Shown here: positions 8,903 to 17,069 of the stretch, in pieces
Position numbering within the stretch: the first letter of the stretch is position 1
Layout: each line of letters starts with the position of its first letter
Assembly: GCA_037443785.1 (NCBI GenBank)
Contig: JBBINR010000032.1
Span: 1-40,482, forward strand
From: JAQUOA01 sp037443785
Lineage (GTDB): Bacteria; Bacteroidota; Ignavibacteria; UBA10030; UBA8401
DNA: 40,482 nt
Direction: 5' to 3'
Notes under the pieces: generated by a model
Told to the model about the DNA's origin: nothing
What the model saw: the letters and a program-made list of their open reading frames with translations, nothing else
Database searches by the model: none
Made by a program: the position numbers and the translations under genes

Positions 8903-8931
8903 TAGACAAAGATACGAAGAAAAACTATATT
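8903..8931 (+). promoter_or_regulatory. Candidate sigma70-type promoter for the ybaK-like gene
   Basis: TAGACA (8903-8908) and TATATT (8926-8931) are separated by 17 bases, each one mismatch from the -35 and -10 consensus, and lie 55 bases before the ATG at 8986. It is a pattern match only. Confidence 0.4.
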
Positions 8932-8985
8932 TTAGAACGTAATTTAGACATCAGAGCAGAATTCAAGTTTATTGCAACCGGCACG

Positions 8986-9456
8986 ATGAGTGACATTTTT
9001 GAAAAAATATGTTCTCTGCTGAACGGACGAGGAATACACTATCGTACCGTTCACCACGAACCGACATTTACATCGGAAGAATCCGCCAAAGCGCGCGGCG
9101 AAGATGTAAAAATTGGCGGTAAAGCAATTGTCATGAAAGTGGACAACGGATTCAAGCTGTTCGTGCTTAGTGCGGCGTTGAAAGTTGACTCCAAAAAAAT
9201 TAAAGAGCAGTTCACAGCAAAAAGTATTCGGTTTGCATCGAAGGAAGAACTTCTTGAGTTGACGGGACTTGTTCCCGGTTCAGTTCCTCCATTCGGAAAG
9301 CCAATTTTAAATTTTGAACTTTATATTGACTCGTCAGTAGCCAAAAATGAAAAAATAGCTTTTAACGCAGGCACACTGACAGATTCTATTATTATGACAA
9401 CAAAAGATTACCTTGCCTTGTGCAATGGATCGATTATTCCATTTTCGCAGTTATAG
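8986..9456 (+). CDS. ybaK: YbaK/ProX-type aminoacyl-tRNA deacylase
   Basis: This 156-residue cytosolic protein of the YbaK/EbsC/INS family hydrolyses mischarged tRNA in trans, classically Cys-tRNA(Pro). Lys46 in GGKAIVMK is at the same number as the essential lysine of E. coli YbaK. Other family features are the N-terminal HHEPTFTSEESAKARG segment (about 23-38), LVPGSVPPFG (about 95-104) and LNFELYIDSS. The length is normal. Subfamily (YbaK, ProX or other) cannot be fixed, because the mischarged amino acid depends on pocket residues I cannot model. Its neighbour is a prolyl oligopeptidase, so both touch proline metabolism, but this may be chance. A candidate promoter lies at 8903-8931. Confidence 0.85.
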   Translation: MSDIFEKICSLLNGRGIHYRTVHHEPTFTSEESAKARGEDVKIGGKAIVMKVDNGFKLFVLSAALKVDSKKIKEQFTAKSIRFASKEELLELTGLVPGSVPPFGKPILNFELYIDSSVAKNEKIAFNAGTLTDSIIMTTKDYLALCNGSIIPFSQL

Positions 9457-9498
9457 CAACTATCTCCCCAACATTTAGTGAAAGGAAGGATTATTGTG

Positions 9499-11607
9499 AT
9501 GAGAAGAATTTATTTATTACTGCTGTTGTGTTTCTGCACAGCTTCGTTTGCACAATTTCAATATCCACAAACAAAAAAAGTCGATCAGGGTGATAACTAT
9601 TTTGGCACTCGTGTTGCCGACCCATATCGATGGATGGAACAAGATACAGCTGAGGCAGTAAAGGAATGGGTGAAGGAAGAAAATATTGTTACGTTTGATT
9701 ACCTCGAAAAAATTCCGTTTCGAAATCAAGTAAAAGATCGATTGACCAAATTGTTGAACTATCCAAAATATACCGCTCCATTTCACGCAGGAAAAAATTG
9801 GTTCTTTTATAAGAATGACGGCTTGCAAAATCAAAGCGTGCTTTATATTCAGCGGGGTTCACTGGAAGCAAAACCGGAAGTTTTTCTTGATCCAAACAAA
9901 CTCTCTGCTGATGGAACAACGTCGCTTGCAGGAACGGCGTTTGATCATGACGGAAAATTTTTTGCCTATGCCATTTCAAAAGCGGGATCGGACTGGCGTG
10001 AAATCTACGTGATGGATGTATACACAAAAAAGCAATTGAGCGACAAGATCGAATGGGTGAAGTTTTCGGGAATTTCGTGGTTCGGGAATGGATTTTATTA
10101 TTCGCGCTATGATGCACCGAAAGACACCGGTGTGAAGCTTTCTGCATCGAATCAATTTCACAAAGTCTATTACCACATTGTTGGTACACCGCAAAAAAAA
10201 GATGCGTTGGTGTATGAAGACAAACAAAATCCCGAAAAACTTTTCTTTGTTTCTTCGACAGAAGACGAGCGGATTGTGCAGATAATCGTGCAGAAACGAG
10301 GTGCCAATGGAAATGCGTTGTATTATCGTGATGTTTTTAACCGAACACCGTTTGTTCCAATTATCGAAACATTTGATGACAATATTTCCATTGTCGATAA
10401 TGTCGGAGAAAAACTCATTCTTCAAACAAATAGGAAAGCGCCAAACGGCCGGGTGATTTTGTTCGATCCGAAACATCCGCAAGAAAAAGATTGGAAAGAT
10501 ATTCTCCCGGAGAAAAATGAACCATTGGAATCTGTTTCAATTGTCGGCGGGAAAATATTTGCGGTGTATATGAAAGACGTCAGCCATCATGTGCACGTGT
10601 ATGATCTCGCTGGAAAATTTGAAAATGAAATTGCGCTGGATGTGCTGGGCACAGTCGGTGGATTTGATGGAAAACGAAAAGATACTTCTTTATTCTACAG
10701 TCTGACATCGTTTACGTATCCCTCAACGATTTATCAGTACGATATCAAAGCGAAAAAATCATCGGTCTTTCGCAAAACAGAAGTTGATTTCAACCCGAAT
10801 GATTATGAAACAAAACAGGTGTTTTATCTGTCAAAAGACGGCACAAAAATTCCGATGTTCATTGTTCACAAAAAGGGGATTGCACTTGATGGAAATAACC
10901 CGACGTTTCTCTACGGTTATGGAGGATTTAATATAACGATGAATCCGAATTTCAGCGCATCACGAATTGCATGGCTTGAACAAGGCGGAGTGTATGCAAT
11001 GCCGAATATTCGCGGCGGCGGCGAGTATGGCGAGAAATGGCATGAAGCAGGGATGCGGCTGAATAAGCAAAATGTGTTTAATGATTTTATTGCTGCCGCA
11101 GAATATCTTATAGCCAATAAATATACGAGTGCAGAAAAACTCGTTTGTTCCGGCGGGTCGAATGGCGGATTGTTAATTGGCACGGTAGTGAATCAACGTC
11201 CCGATCTTTTTAAAGTTGCTCTTCCTGCGGTGGGAGTAATGGATATGCTTCGGTTTCAAAAATTTACCATCGGCTGGGCATGGGTAAACGATTACGGGTC
11301 GAGCGATGACTCTGTGCAATTCAAAAATTTGTTTGAGTATTCTCCGCTTCACAACATCAGCGATACATTACACTATCCAGCAATGCTTGTTACCACGGCA
11401 GATCATGACGACAGAGTCGTGCCGGCGCATTCTTTTAAATATATTTCAACACTTCAGGAAAAATACAAAGGGAAAAATCCTGTCATGATTCGCATTGAGA
11501 CATCAGCGGGTCACGGTGCGGGAAAGCCGCTTACGAAGACGATCGAAGAGACCGCTGATATGTATTCATTCGCGTGGTGGAATCTTGGTGTAACTCCTCA
11601 CTATTGA
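9499..11607 (+). CDS. Exported prolyl oligopeptidase (S9A family)
   Basis: This serine peptidase cleaves short peptides after proline. I start it at the ATG at 9499 (702 residues), because AAAGGAAGGA at 9481-9490 is well spaced for it. The frame also allows a GTG at 9478, but that would place the ribosome binding site inside the gene. The first 18 residues (MRRIYLLLLLCFCTASFA) form a signal peptide, so it acts in the periplasm or outside. The N-terminal seven-bladed propeller (about 60-430) shows the family's DPYRWME and SGISWFGNGFYYSRYD segments. The hydrolase domain carries Ser554 (GGSNGG), Asp637 (DHDDRVVP) and His672 (AGHGAG). The S9A signature is complete and no defects are seen. A strong terminator follows. 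Confidence 0.95.
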   Translation: MRRIYLLLLLCFCTASFAQFQYPQTKKVDQGDNYFGTRVADPYRWMEQDTAEAVKEWVKEENIVTFDYLEKIPFRNQVKDRLTKLLNYPKYTAPFHAGKNWFFYKNDGLQNQSVLYIQRGSLEAKPEVFLDPNKLSADGTTSLAGTAFDHDGKFFAYAISKAGSDWREIYVMDVYTKKQLSDKIEWVKFSGISWFGNGFYYSRYDAPKDTGVKLSASNQFHKVYYHIVGTPQKKDALVYEDKQNPEKLFFVSSTEDERIVQIIVQKRGANGNALYYRDVFNRTPFVPIIETFDDNISIVDNVGEKLILQTNRKAPNGRVILFDPKHPQEKDWKDILPEKNEPLESVSIVGGKIFAVYMKDVSHHVHVYDLAGKFENEIALDVLGTVGGFDGKRKDTSLFYSLTSFTYPSTIYQYDIKAKKSSVFRKTEVDFNPNDYETKQVFYLSKDGTKIPMFIVHKKGIALDGNNPTFLYGYGGFNITMNPNFSASRIAWLEQGGVYAMPNIRGGGEYGEKWHEAGMRLNKQNVFNDFIAAAEYLIANKYTSAEKLVCSGGSNGGLLIGTVVNQRPDLFKVALPAVGVMDMLRFQKFTIGWAWVNDYGSSDDSVQFKNLFEYSPLHNISDTLHYPAMLVTTADHDDRVVPAHSFKYISTLQEKYKGKNPVMIRIETSAGHGAGKPLTKTIEETADMYSFAWWNLGVTPHY

Positions 11608-11620
11608 CTGTAATAAAAAA

Positions 11621-11651
11621 ACTTTGCGAAGGTTTTATTCCTTCGCAAAGT
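11621..11651. terminator. Rho-independent terminator, probably bidirectional
   Basis: A perfect 12-bp stem (ACTTTGCGAAGG, 11621-11632, with CCTTCGCAAAGT, 11640-11651) has a TTTTATT loop. It begins 14 bases after the prolyl oligopeptidase stop and is preceded by an A-run and followed by CTATTTTGTT. Confidence 0.88.
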
Positions 11652-11716
11652 CTATTTTGTTCCGTTCTCTGCCGCATTGCATTTCGAACTCATTTTCGGT
11701 AATTTGCAAGCGTAAA

Positions 11717-12112
11717 ATGAAACACTTGATACGATACGGCATCTTCTTTTTACTGCTCTTTGCTGTTGAGGCACCGCCTTTGCATGCGCAAGAAGTCCTT
11801 CCCGAAAAAGTTCACACGACGATCGATAAAATATTAGATGATCATCTGGCTGATGTTGAAAACAAGCTGATTCGCGAGGATAAACTTGATGCGAAAACAA
11901 TTTTGCTTGTTACTGTTCCGCTTGAAAATTTTATTGAAGACGTGTTATTTACAATCAATCGTCCAGCGGTCATCTATCCCAGAGTGATCTATTCGGTTAT
12001 TCGGGAAGAATTTCAACAGGGAAAACCTCGCGAAGAGATTGCGCATTTATTGATTACTATGCAGAAGAAAAATAGTTTTGAAAAAATTTATGATGCTGAA
12101 AAGCAAAAATAA
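11717..12112 (+). CDS. Small exported protein of unknown function
   Basis: This 131-residue protein has a signal peptide at residues 1-24 (MKHLIRYGIFFLLLFAVEAPPLHA, cleaved near HAQE). The rest is a compact, probably helical periplasmic domain with no cysteines. The frame extends upstream to 11624, but that part overlaps the terminator hairpin, so the ATG at 11717 is the sensible start. I do not recognise the family. It opens a tightly packed run: the following beta-barrel gene begins inside its last codons, then come the cyclase and the radical SAM gene. This suggests a shared role at the cell envelope. Confidence 0.65.
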   Translation: MKHLIRYGIFFLLLFAVEAPPLHAQEVLPEKVHTTIDKILDDHLADVENKLIREDKLDAKTILLVTVPLENFIEDVLFTINRPAVIYPRVIYSVIREEFQQGKPREEIAHLLITMQKKNSFEKIYDAEKQK

Positions 12113-13085
12113 CATTCTATTAGCTGTTGTGATTGCAATTCTGTGCCTCGGCTCATTGTCACCAATATTTGCCGGTGATATTAAACCGTCGGTTGAAGTG
12201 GAATTCAACATGTTCTACAATAAGAACTATGATCAGGCGTTGTCGTTTCAATTCCGCGAAGCGAAGCTCTTTCTTGATACGTATATCAATGATCATTCGA
12301 CTGCATTGATCGAATACACCATGAAAGACAATCTTGTTCGTGGATTATTGGAACGCGCGTATTTTGTTCAGCACGATCTTCCATTGAATGGCAGACTTAC
12401 AATGGGGCAATTCAGAAATCCGTTCGGATATTTTGATCCATTTACCGTTTCGCATTCGATCACTAAAAGTACGCCGCTTTCTCCGGATTCAGCAATGCCG
12501 CAGTTTATGCTGCGCGATCTGGATGTCGGCGTTTTTTGGGAATCAACCAGTTCCGATTTTTCGTTGGGACTTGCCGTTGTCAACGGAAATGGAATTAATA
12601 CGCTGAAAGATGATAATAATTTCAAAGATTTTATTGGTCACGTGCAATATTCATTCGGTGATTTTCAAATTGGTGCGAACGGATATTACGGCCGGAAAAA
12701 TTCATTACTGCCAAGCGGTGGAGTAAAATCTTTTTCTAATATTTCCGTTATTGCTGCAGGGTTTGAAGCAATGGCATTTGTCGGTGATGCCACGATTGCA
12801 AGCGAAGTATTGATTCAGGAATATGGCAGCCTCCGTACAATCGGCGGATATATAACGATGAATTATGATCTTGAAAACATGCTTGGAGGTCTTCGAGCAA
12901 CTGCACGCGTGGAAGCATTTGATCCAAATCGCGCGGTCATCAATAACGAACATCTGCAGTGGTCTCAAGGGTTTTTATACAGTATCAGCAGAGGATATCA
13001 AGCAAAGCTTGAAGTTGTTTTAAATCTAGAAAAATACCGACAACGCGCGAATGAAGTTGTCTTTGAATTAGAATACGAATTATAA
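12090..13085 (+). CDS. Outer-membrane beta-barrel porin-like protein
   Basis: This protein of about 332 residues has a signal peptide (residues 1-28, ending SPIFAGD) and a mature part of alternating amphipathic strands ending in an aromatic/acidic tail (VFELEYEL). Segments such as GRLTMGQFRNPFGYFDPF recall the phosphate-selective porin OprO/P-like barrel group. Its role is probably passive transport or a receptor. The frame could open at a TTG at 12078. The paired ATGs at 12090 and 12093 are better starts, giving a direct signal peptide. They lie within the end of the preceding gene, so translation is probably coupled. The cyclase gene follows after 8 bases. No ligand can be named. Confidence 0.75.
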   Translation: MMLKSKNNILLAVVIAILCLGSLSPIFAGDIKPSVEVEFNMFYNKNYDQALSFQFREAKLFLDTYINDHSTALIEYTMKDNLVRGLLERAYFVQHDLPLNGRLTMGQFRNPFGYFDPFTVSHSITKSTPLSPDSAMPQFMLRDLDVGVFWESTSSDFSLGLAVVNGNGINTLKDDNNFKDFIGHVQYSFGDFQIGANGYYGRKNSLLPSGGVKSFSNISVIAAGFEAMAFVGDATIASEVLIQEYGSLRTIGGYITMNYDLENMLGGLRATARVEAFDPNRAVINNEHLQWSQGFLYSISRGYQAKLEVVLNLEKYRQRANEVVFELEYEL

Positions 13086-13093
13086 TTCCCACC

Positions 13094-14467
13094 GTGAAAA
13101 ATTTTTCTTTAGGGCTCAAAATTCTTCTTTTTGTTACCCCAATTCTTCTCATTGGCGATATTTTGTTTACATCTTTCGCTGTTAAATACAGCCGCGAATA
13201 TTTGATTGATGAGATGGAACAGTCTATTCTCGGATTTTCCCGCACGGTTGCACTTGATATTTCACGAGGATATGAAATTTCGAACACGCGAAGTATTTAC
13301 AGCCTTCTGTTTGAATTGAAACAATTCGATCCACGCGTGCTTGATGTTTCTGTTACCGATTCTGCCGGGACAATTGTTGCCGCCCTCTCTGTAGAGAAAA
13401 TATTATCGTCTGACACTTCGGTGGCAGTAAAAAATGTTCTTATGCAGAAGAATGAATACATTAATTTTGATGAACAATCGAAACAAAGCATGGCAGTTAT
13501 TCCCATTAAAGGATATCCTTCCGGCACGGTTCTTGGGACTTTAAAAGTCATTTTTTCCATTGATAAGATGTATGGAATAGTTTATTCGCTCGAGATGGTC
13601 ATCATTACCATTTCAGCGGCAGTCTTTTTGATGTTAAGCGTTGCAATATTGTTGCTGGTAAGAATTCTTATCGTCAAACCTATACATCGTTTTTTCCCTG
13701 CCTTGAAGCAAATCGAAAAAGGAAATTATGAGGAACGAATTTCAATCACAAACAATGATGAAATCAGCCAGCTCGCAGAACATGTGAATACGATGGCGGG
13801 CGGATTGAAAGAACGAGAATTTGTGAAGGACACGTTTTCGCGTTACGTTCCGAAGGAAGTTGTCGACCGTTTGCTTGAGCGAAAAATTCATCCTCGATTA
13901 GAAGGAGAATTGCAAGAAGTGACTGTCTTCTTCAGCGACATTCGCGGATTTACGCATATGACTGAACGGCTCGGAGCCGAACAAATTGTGCATTTATTGA
14001 ATCGATATTTCACTGCAATGACTGATGTTGCAATTCAATACGACGGCATGATCGACAAATTTGCCGGTGATGAGATCATGATCATTTTTGGCGCGCCGAT
14101 TCGCTCGGATGATGATCCGTTGCGAGCAGTTCGTATGGCGTTTGCCATGCAGCGTCAACTTGAAATTCTTAATGCACAATTTGCAGAAGAACATCTCGAA
14201 AAAATTTCTATCGGCATCGGCATTGCAACAGGGAAAGTAATTCTTGGGAATATTGGATCGGAAAAACGGCTGAATTATTCTGTTATCGGGGATACGGTCA
14301 ATTTAGCTGCGCGGCTAGTTTCTAAAGCAGGTCCATCAGAAATTTTGATTGATCAGCAGACGTACGTATATGTGCAAGAACACTATCATTGTAACTCACT
14401 TGGTTTGGTTCAGGTGAAGGGAAAAGAACATCCTATTGGAGTATATTCTGTTATCTCGAGTAAATGA
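13094..14467 (+). CDS. Membrane-bound class III adenylate/guanylate cyclase with HAMP domain
   Basis: This 457-residue inner-membrane sensor cyclase has helix 1 (about residues 8-30), a periplasmic sensory part (about 31-160), helix 2 (about 165-192), a HAMP linker (about 193-245) and a C-terminal CHD catalytic domain. The two metal-binding aspartates are Asp282 (FFSDIRGFT) and Asp326 (KFAGDEIM). Lys322 occupies the adenine-recognition site, and IGDTVNLAARL holds the transition-state Asn and Arg. Lys in that position favours ATP, so cAMP is the likely product. The start is GTG, 8 bases after the barrel gene. The stop overlaps the next ATG by four bases (ATGA). The periplasmic part probably senses an envelope signal; no cAMP receptor is seen in the window. 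Confidence 0.92.
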   Translation: MKNFSLGLKILLFVTPILLIGDILFTSFAVKYSREYLIDEMEQSILGFSRTVALDISRGYEISNTRSIYSLLFELKQFDPRVLDVSVTDSAGTIVAALSVEKILSSDTSVAVKNVLMQKNEYINFDEQSKQSMAVIPIKGYPSGTVLGTLKVIFSIDKMYGIVYSLEMVIITISAAVFLMLSVAILLLVRILIVKPIHRFFPALKQIEKGNYEERISITNNDEISQLAEHVNTMAGGLKEREFVKDTFSRYVPKEVVDRLLERKIHPRLEGELQEVTVFFSDIRGFTHMTERLGAEQIVHLLNRYFTAMTDVAIQYDGMIDKFAGDEIMIIFGAPIRSDDDPLRAVRMAFAMQRQLEILNAQFAEEHLEKISIGIGIATGKVILGNIGSEKRLNYSVIGDTVNLAARLVSKAGPSEILIDQQTYVYVQEHYHCNSLGLVQVKGKEHPIGVYSVISSK

Positions 14468-15342
14468 ATGAGATCATCGTCAAATCTATTCTCAACAAAC
14501 AGAAGAAACGAGATTCTTGGTTTCTAACGGAATATACTCTCAATCCATACCAAGGTTGTTCTTTTAATTGTCTTTATTGTTATACTCGTGGAAGCAAATA
14601 CGGCATCGAAATGAAAGTGTCCATTAAGAAAAATGCCGTCGAACTTTTGGATAAGCAGCTTTCGCTTCGTGCAAAGAAAAAAGAATACGGATTTATTGGA
14701 TTGGCATCCGCGACTGATCCGTATTTACCAATTGAAGAAACAATCCAACTCACACGCCGATGTCTTGAAGTAATTTCCAAACACAGATTTCCCGTACACC
14801 TTCTCACTCGTTCTCCGTTAGTATTGCGTGATGTTGACCTTCTCCGCGAAATTGATGAAATGGCAATTCTACCAGATGATCTTGCAAAAAAATTTCATCA
14901 TGGCGTTATCATTGGCTCCTCGTTCACAAGTCTCGATAATACTATTGCTCACCGGTTTGAACCGAACTCGCCGGTGCCGAAAGTGCGATTGCAGTTTTTA
15001 TCCAACCTGAAGCGCCAAGGATTCTTTGTCGGAATGAATTGTATTCCGCTTCTCCCAAGAATTACAGATACAGATGAATCATTGACTGCACTCATTCAAT
15101 CGGCGAAAGAGTATACCATCGATTACGTTCTTGCAGGAAGCCTAACTCTCTTTGGCAATGAACCTGCGGATAGTAAAACTCTTGTCCTGAAAATTGTTGA
15201 ACGCTACTATCCGGAACTTCTAAAAAGGTATCAATTGACTTTCTCAAAAGCCGATTATGTTTCGGCATCGTACCAAAAAAATCTTGATAAACGGATTAAA
15301 ACAAAATGCTCTGAATTCGGTGTGAAATATGGAATTTTGTAG
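14464..15342 (+). CDS. Radical SAM protein, SPL/Rv2578c-like family
   Basis: This 292-residue iron-sulfur enzyme carries the cluster motif CSFNCLYC, with Cys32, Cys36 and Cys39 (a C-x3-C-x2-C motif). The N-terminal NPYQGCSFNCLYCYTRG sequence, the following FIGLASATDPYLPIE and the LLTRSPLVLRD strand match the radical SAM group related to spore photoproduct lyase and Rv2578c. The substrate of that group is unknown. The ATG overlaps the stop of the cyclase gene, so translation is coupled. Its link with a nucleotide cyclase is unexplained. The C-terminal part (about 200-292) lacks extra cysteine clusters. No terminator is evident in the 220 bases before phoH. Confidence 0.88.
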   Translation: MNEIIVKSILNKQKKRDSWFLTEYTLNPYQGCSFNCLYCYTRGSKYGIEMKVSIKKNAVELLDKQLSLRAKKKEYGFIGLASATDPYLPIEETIQLTRRCLEVISKHRFPVHLLTRSPLVLRDVDLLREIDEMAILPDDLAKKFHHGVIIGSSFTSLDNTIAHRFEPNSPVPKVRLQFLSNLKRQGFFVGMNCIPLLPRITDTDESLTALIQSAKEYTIDYVLAGSLTLFGNEPADSKTLVLKIVERYYPELLKRYQLTFSKADYVSASYQKNLDKRIKTKCSEFGVKYGIL

Positions 15343-15565
15343 ACAAATCACATCATCAAAATTTTACCTCCCAAGCTCTTGCGTATTTCCAACTGATTTA
15401 TTACAATGACTTAAAGTTATCCTTGAATAAGAGAGCGTTCTTGCCTATAAACTCAAGCTATACTTTTCTTATCTCCTCTGCGAATTTCCACATTCGATTA
15501 AAATCTCATGTTTTGTTCCATTTAATCCACATTTTTTATTCACCAAAAAGGATTCAAACAACGCA

Positions 15566-16909
15566 ATGGCTAAAAAAATTGGGGTCAAGTCTCGGAAGAA
15601 AATTTTTGTTCTCGATACCAACGTTGTTTTGCACGACAGCTCCTGCATTTATCAATTCAAAGAACACGATGTTGTTATTCCCGTTACCGTTCTGGAGGAA
15701 TTAGATGCCTTCAAAAAAGGAAATGAATCGATCAATTTTCATGCACGCGAATTTGCCCGCAATGTCGATGCGATGAGCGGCGATCATATCTTCAATGGTG
15801 GAATCAGTATCGGTCCCGGCCTGGGAAAAATCACTGTTCGATTAGATCAAGAATTTCACAAAGATATTCAGGCTGCATTTTCTCCCGGCAAACCCGATCA
15901 TCACATTCTCAATTGTGCATACTGTCTTGCTAAGGAGCAGACATCGCGTGAAGTGATTCTCGTTTCGAAAGATGTCAATCTGCGGATGAAAGCAAAAGCG
16001 GTTGGGCTTCCAGCGCAGGATTACAAAAATGATCAGGTAAAGAATTTAACAGAACTTTATGTGGGGCATCGCACAGTAGAAAATGTTGATGAAGAGGTAA
16101 TACAACATCTGCATTCTAATCCGTATTCCGTTCATCCTGAAGATCTGCCGACGAATCATTTTGTTCCGAATGAGTTTATGGTGTTGCGGAACGGGAAACA
16201 ATCTGCACTTGCAACGTATGATGCCGAGCATCAAACAATCGCAAGAATTGAAAAAACAGTTGCCTACGGCATCGGGCCAAAAAACGCGGAGCAAATCTTT
16301 GCAATCAACGCGCTGATGAATCCCGATATTCAATTAGTAACGTTGACGGGAAAAGCGGGAACGGGAAAAACATTGCTAGCGCTCGCAGCAGCTCTTGAAC
16401 GCAGAAAATTGTATCGTCAGATTTTTATGGCGCGGCCGATTGTTCCGCTTTCGAATAAAGACATTGGATATTTGCCTGGCGATATTGCATCGAAATTGAA
16501 TCCATATATGCAGCCGTTATTCGACAATCTTGGTGTGATCAAAAATCAATATTCCGAAACTGATCAGAATTTTACGCGCATCACGCAAATGGTTCAGGAA
16601 GAAAAATTGGTTATCGAGCCGTTATCATACATCCGCGGTCGCTCGCTGGTAAAAATCTTTTTTATCGTCGATGAAGCGCAAAACCTGACGCCGCATGAAG
16701 TGAAAACAATTATCACGCGCGCCGGTGAAGGAACAAAGATTGTTCTTACCGGAGATATTTACCAGATCGATCATCCGTACCTCGACAGTCAATCGAACGG
16801 TTTGAGTTACTTAATCGAAAAGATGCAAGGGCAGAAACTCTACGCGCATATCAATTTGGAAAAGGGCGAACGGTCGAAACTGGCGGAGCTGGCCAGTAAC
16901 TTATTGTAA
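15566..16909 (+). CDS. phoH: PhoH-family ATPase with N-terminal PIN domain
   Basis: This 447-residue cytosolic protein joins a PIN-type ribonuclease domain to a PhoH P-loop ATPase, the PhoH2-like arrangement proposed to act as an RNA helicase/RNase. The PIN domain (about 10-150) shows FVLDTNVVLHD, VLEELDAF and an acidic VSKDVNLRMKA site. The ATPase domain (about 240-447) has Walker A GKAGTGKT (Lys268) and Walker B FFIVDEAQN. The arginine-rich ERSKLAELA C-terminus is also typical. The start is the ATG at 15566 and no Shine-Dalgarno is seen. It stands alone between spacers of about 220 and 160 bases and ends in a strong hairpin. Confidence 0.94.
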   Translation: MAKKIGVKSRKKIFVLDTNVVLHDSSCIYQFKEHDVVIPVTVLEELDAFKKGNESINFHAREFARNVDAMSGDHIFNGGISIGPGLGKITVRLDQEFHKDIQAAFSPGKPDHHILNCAYCLAKEQTSREVILVSKDVNLRMKAKAVGLPAQDYKNDQVKNLTELYVGHRTVENVDEEVIQHLHSNPYSVHPEDLPTNHFVPNEFMVLRNGKQSALATYDAEHQTIARIEKTVAYGIGPKNAEQIFAINALMNPDIQLVTLTGKAGTGKTLLALAAALERRKLYRQIFMARPIVPLSNKDIGYLPGDIASKLNPYMQPLFDNLGVIKNQYSETDQNFTRITQMVQEEKLVIEPLSYIRGRSLVKIFFIVDEAQNLTPHEVKTIITRAGEGTKIVLTGDIYQIDHPYLDSQSNGLSYLIEKMQGQKLYAHINLEKGERSKLAELASNLL

Positions 16910-16915
16910 CTGTAA

Positions 16916-16947
16916 AAACGTGGCAGGTTTTAAAACCTGTCACGTTT
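16916..16947. terminator. Terminator hairpin after phoH
   Basis: A near-perfect palindrome (16916-16947) pairs AAACGTGG-CAGGTTTT with AAAACCTG-TCACGTTT, with one G-T wobble, beginning seven bases after the phoH stop. A T-containing tail (TTTAATTT) follows. The absence of a stable loop means the central TTAA must open. Confidence 0.75.
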
Positions 16948-16966
16948 AATTTCCTACGGCTTGCCG

Positions 16967-17033
16967 CGTCATTTCGGCGAAAGCCGGAAACTAGAAACCA
17001 GAAACTAGATGTCAGCGTACGCTGGCATGACAA
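16967..17033. repeat. Degenerate palindromic intergenic repeat
   Basis: A GC-richer stretch holds a small hairpin (TTCGGC-GAAA-GCCGGAA, from about 16973), the tandem-like AAACTAGAAACCAGAAACTAGA, and a perfect 12-bp palindrome CAGCGTACGCTG (17013-17024) flanked by TGT and GGCATGACA. This composition matches the TGTCATTCCCGCGAAAGCGGGAATCC-like interspersed repeats seen in many genomes, but in decayed form. No ORF or transposase accompanies it. Confidence 0.55.
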
Positions 17034-17069
17034 ACATCTCGCGCTTACGGCAAGGATCTTCACTGAATC

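Noticed and set aside
8898..8931. TTGAGT with TATATT as a promoter
   Set aside because: The spacer is 22 bases, too long; the TAGACA pairing with the same -10 fits better.
8986..11607. Proline-specific gene pair (YbaK-like deacylase next to prolyl oligopeptidase)
   Set aside because: Adjacency alone is weak, one protein is cytosolic and the other exported, and the deacylase subfamily is uncertain.
15423..15704. 93-residue open frame overlapping the start of phoH
   Set aside because: It runs into the PIN domain of phoH in another frame, has no ribosome binding site, and no protein-like composition apart from the overlap.
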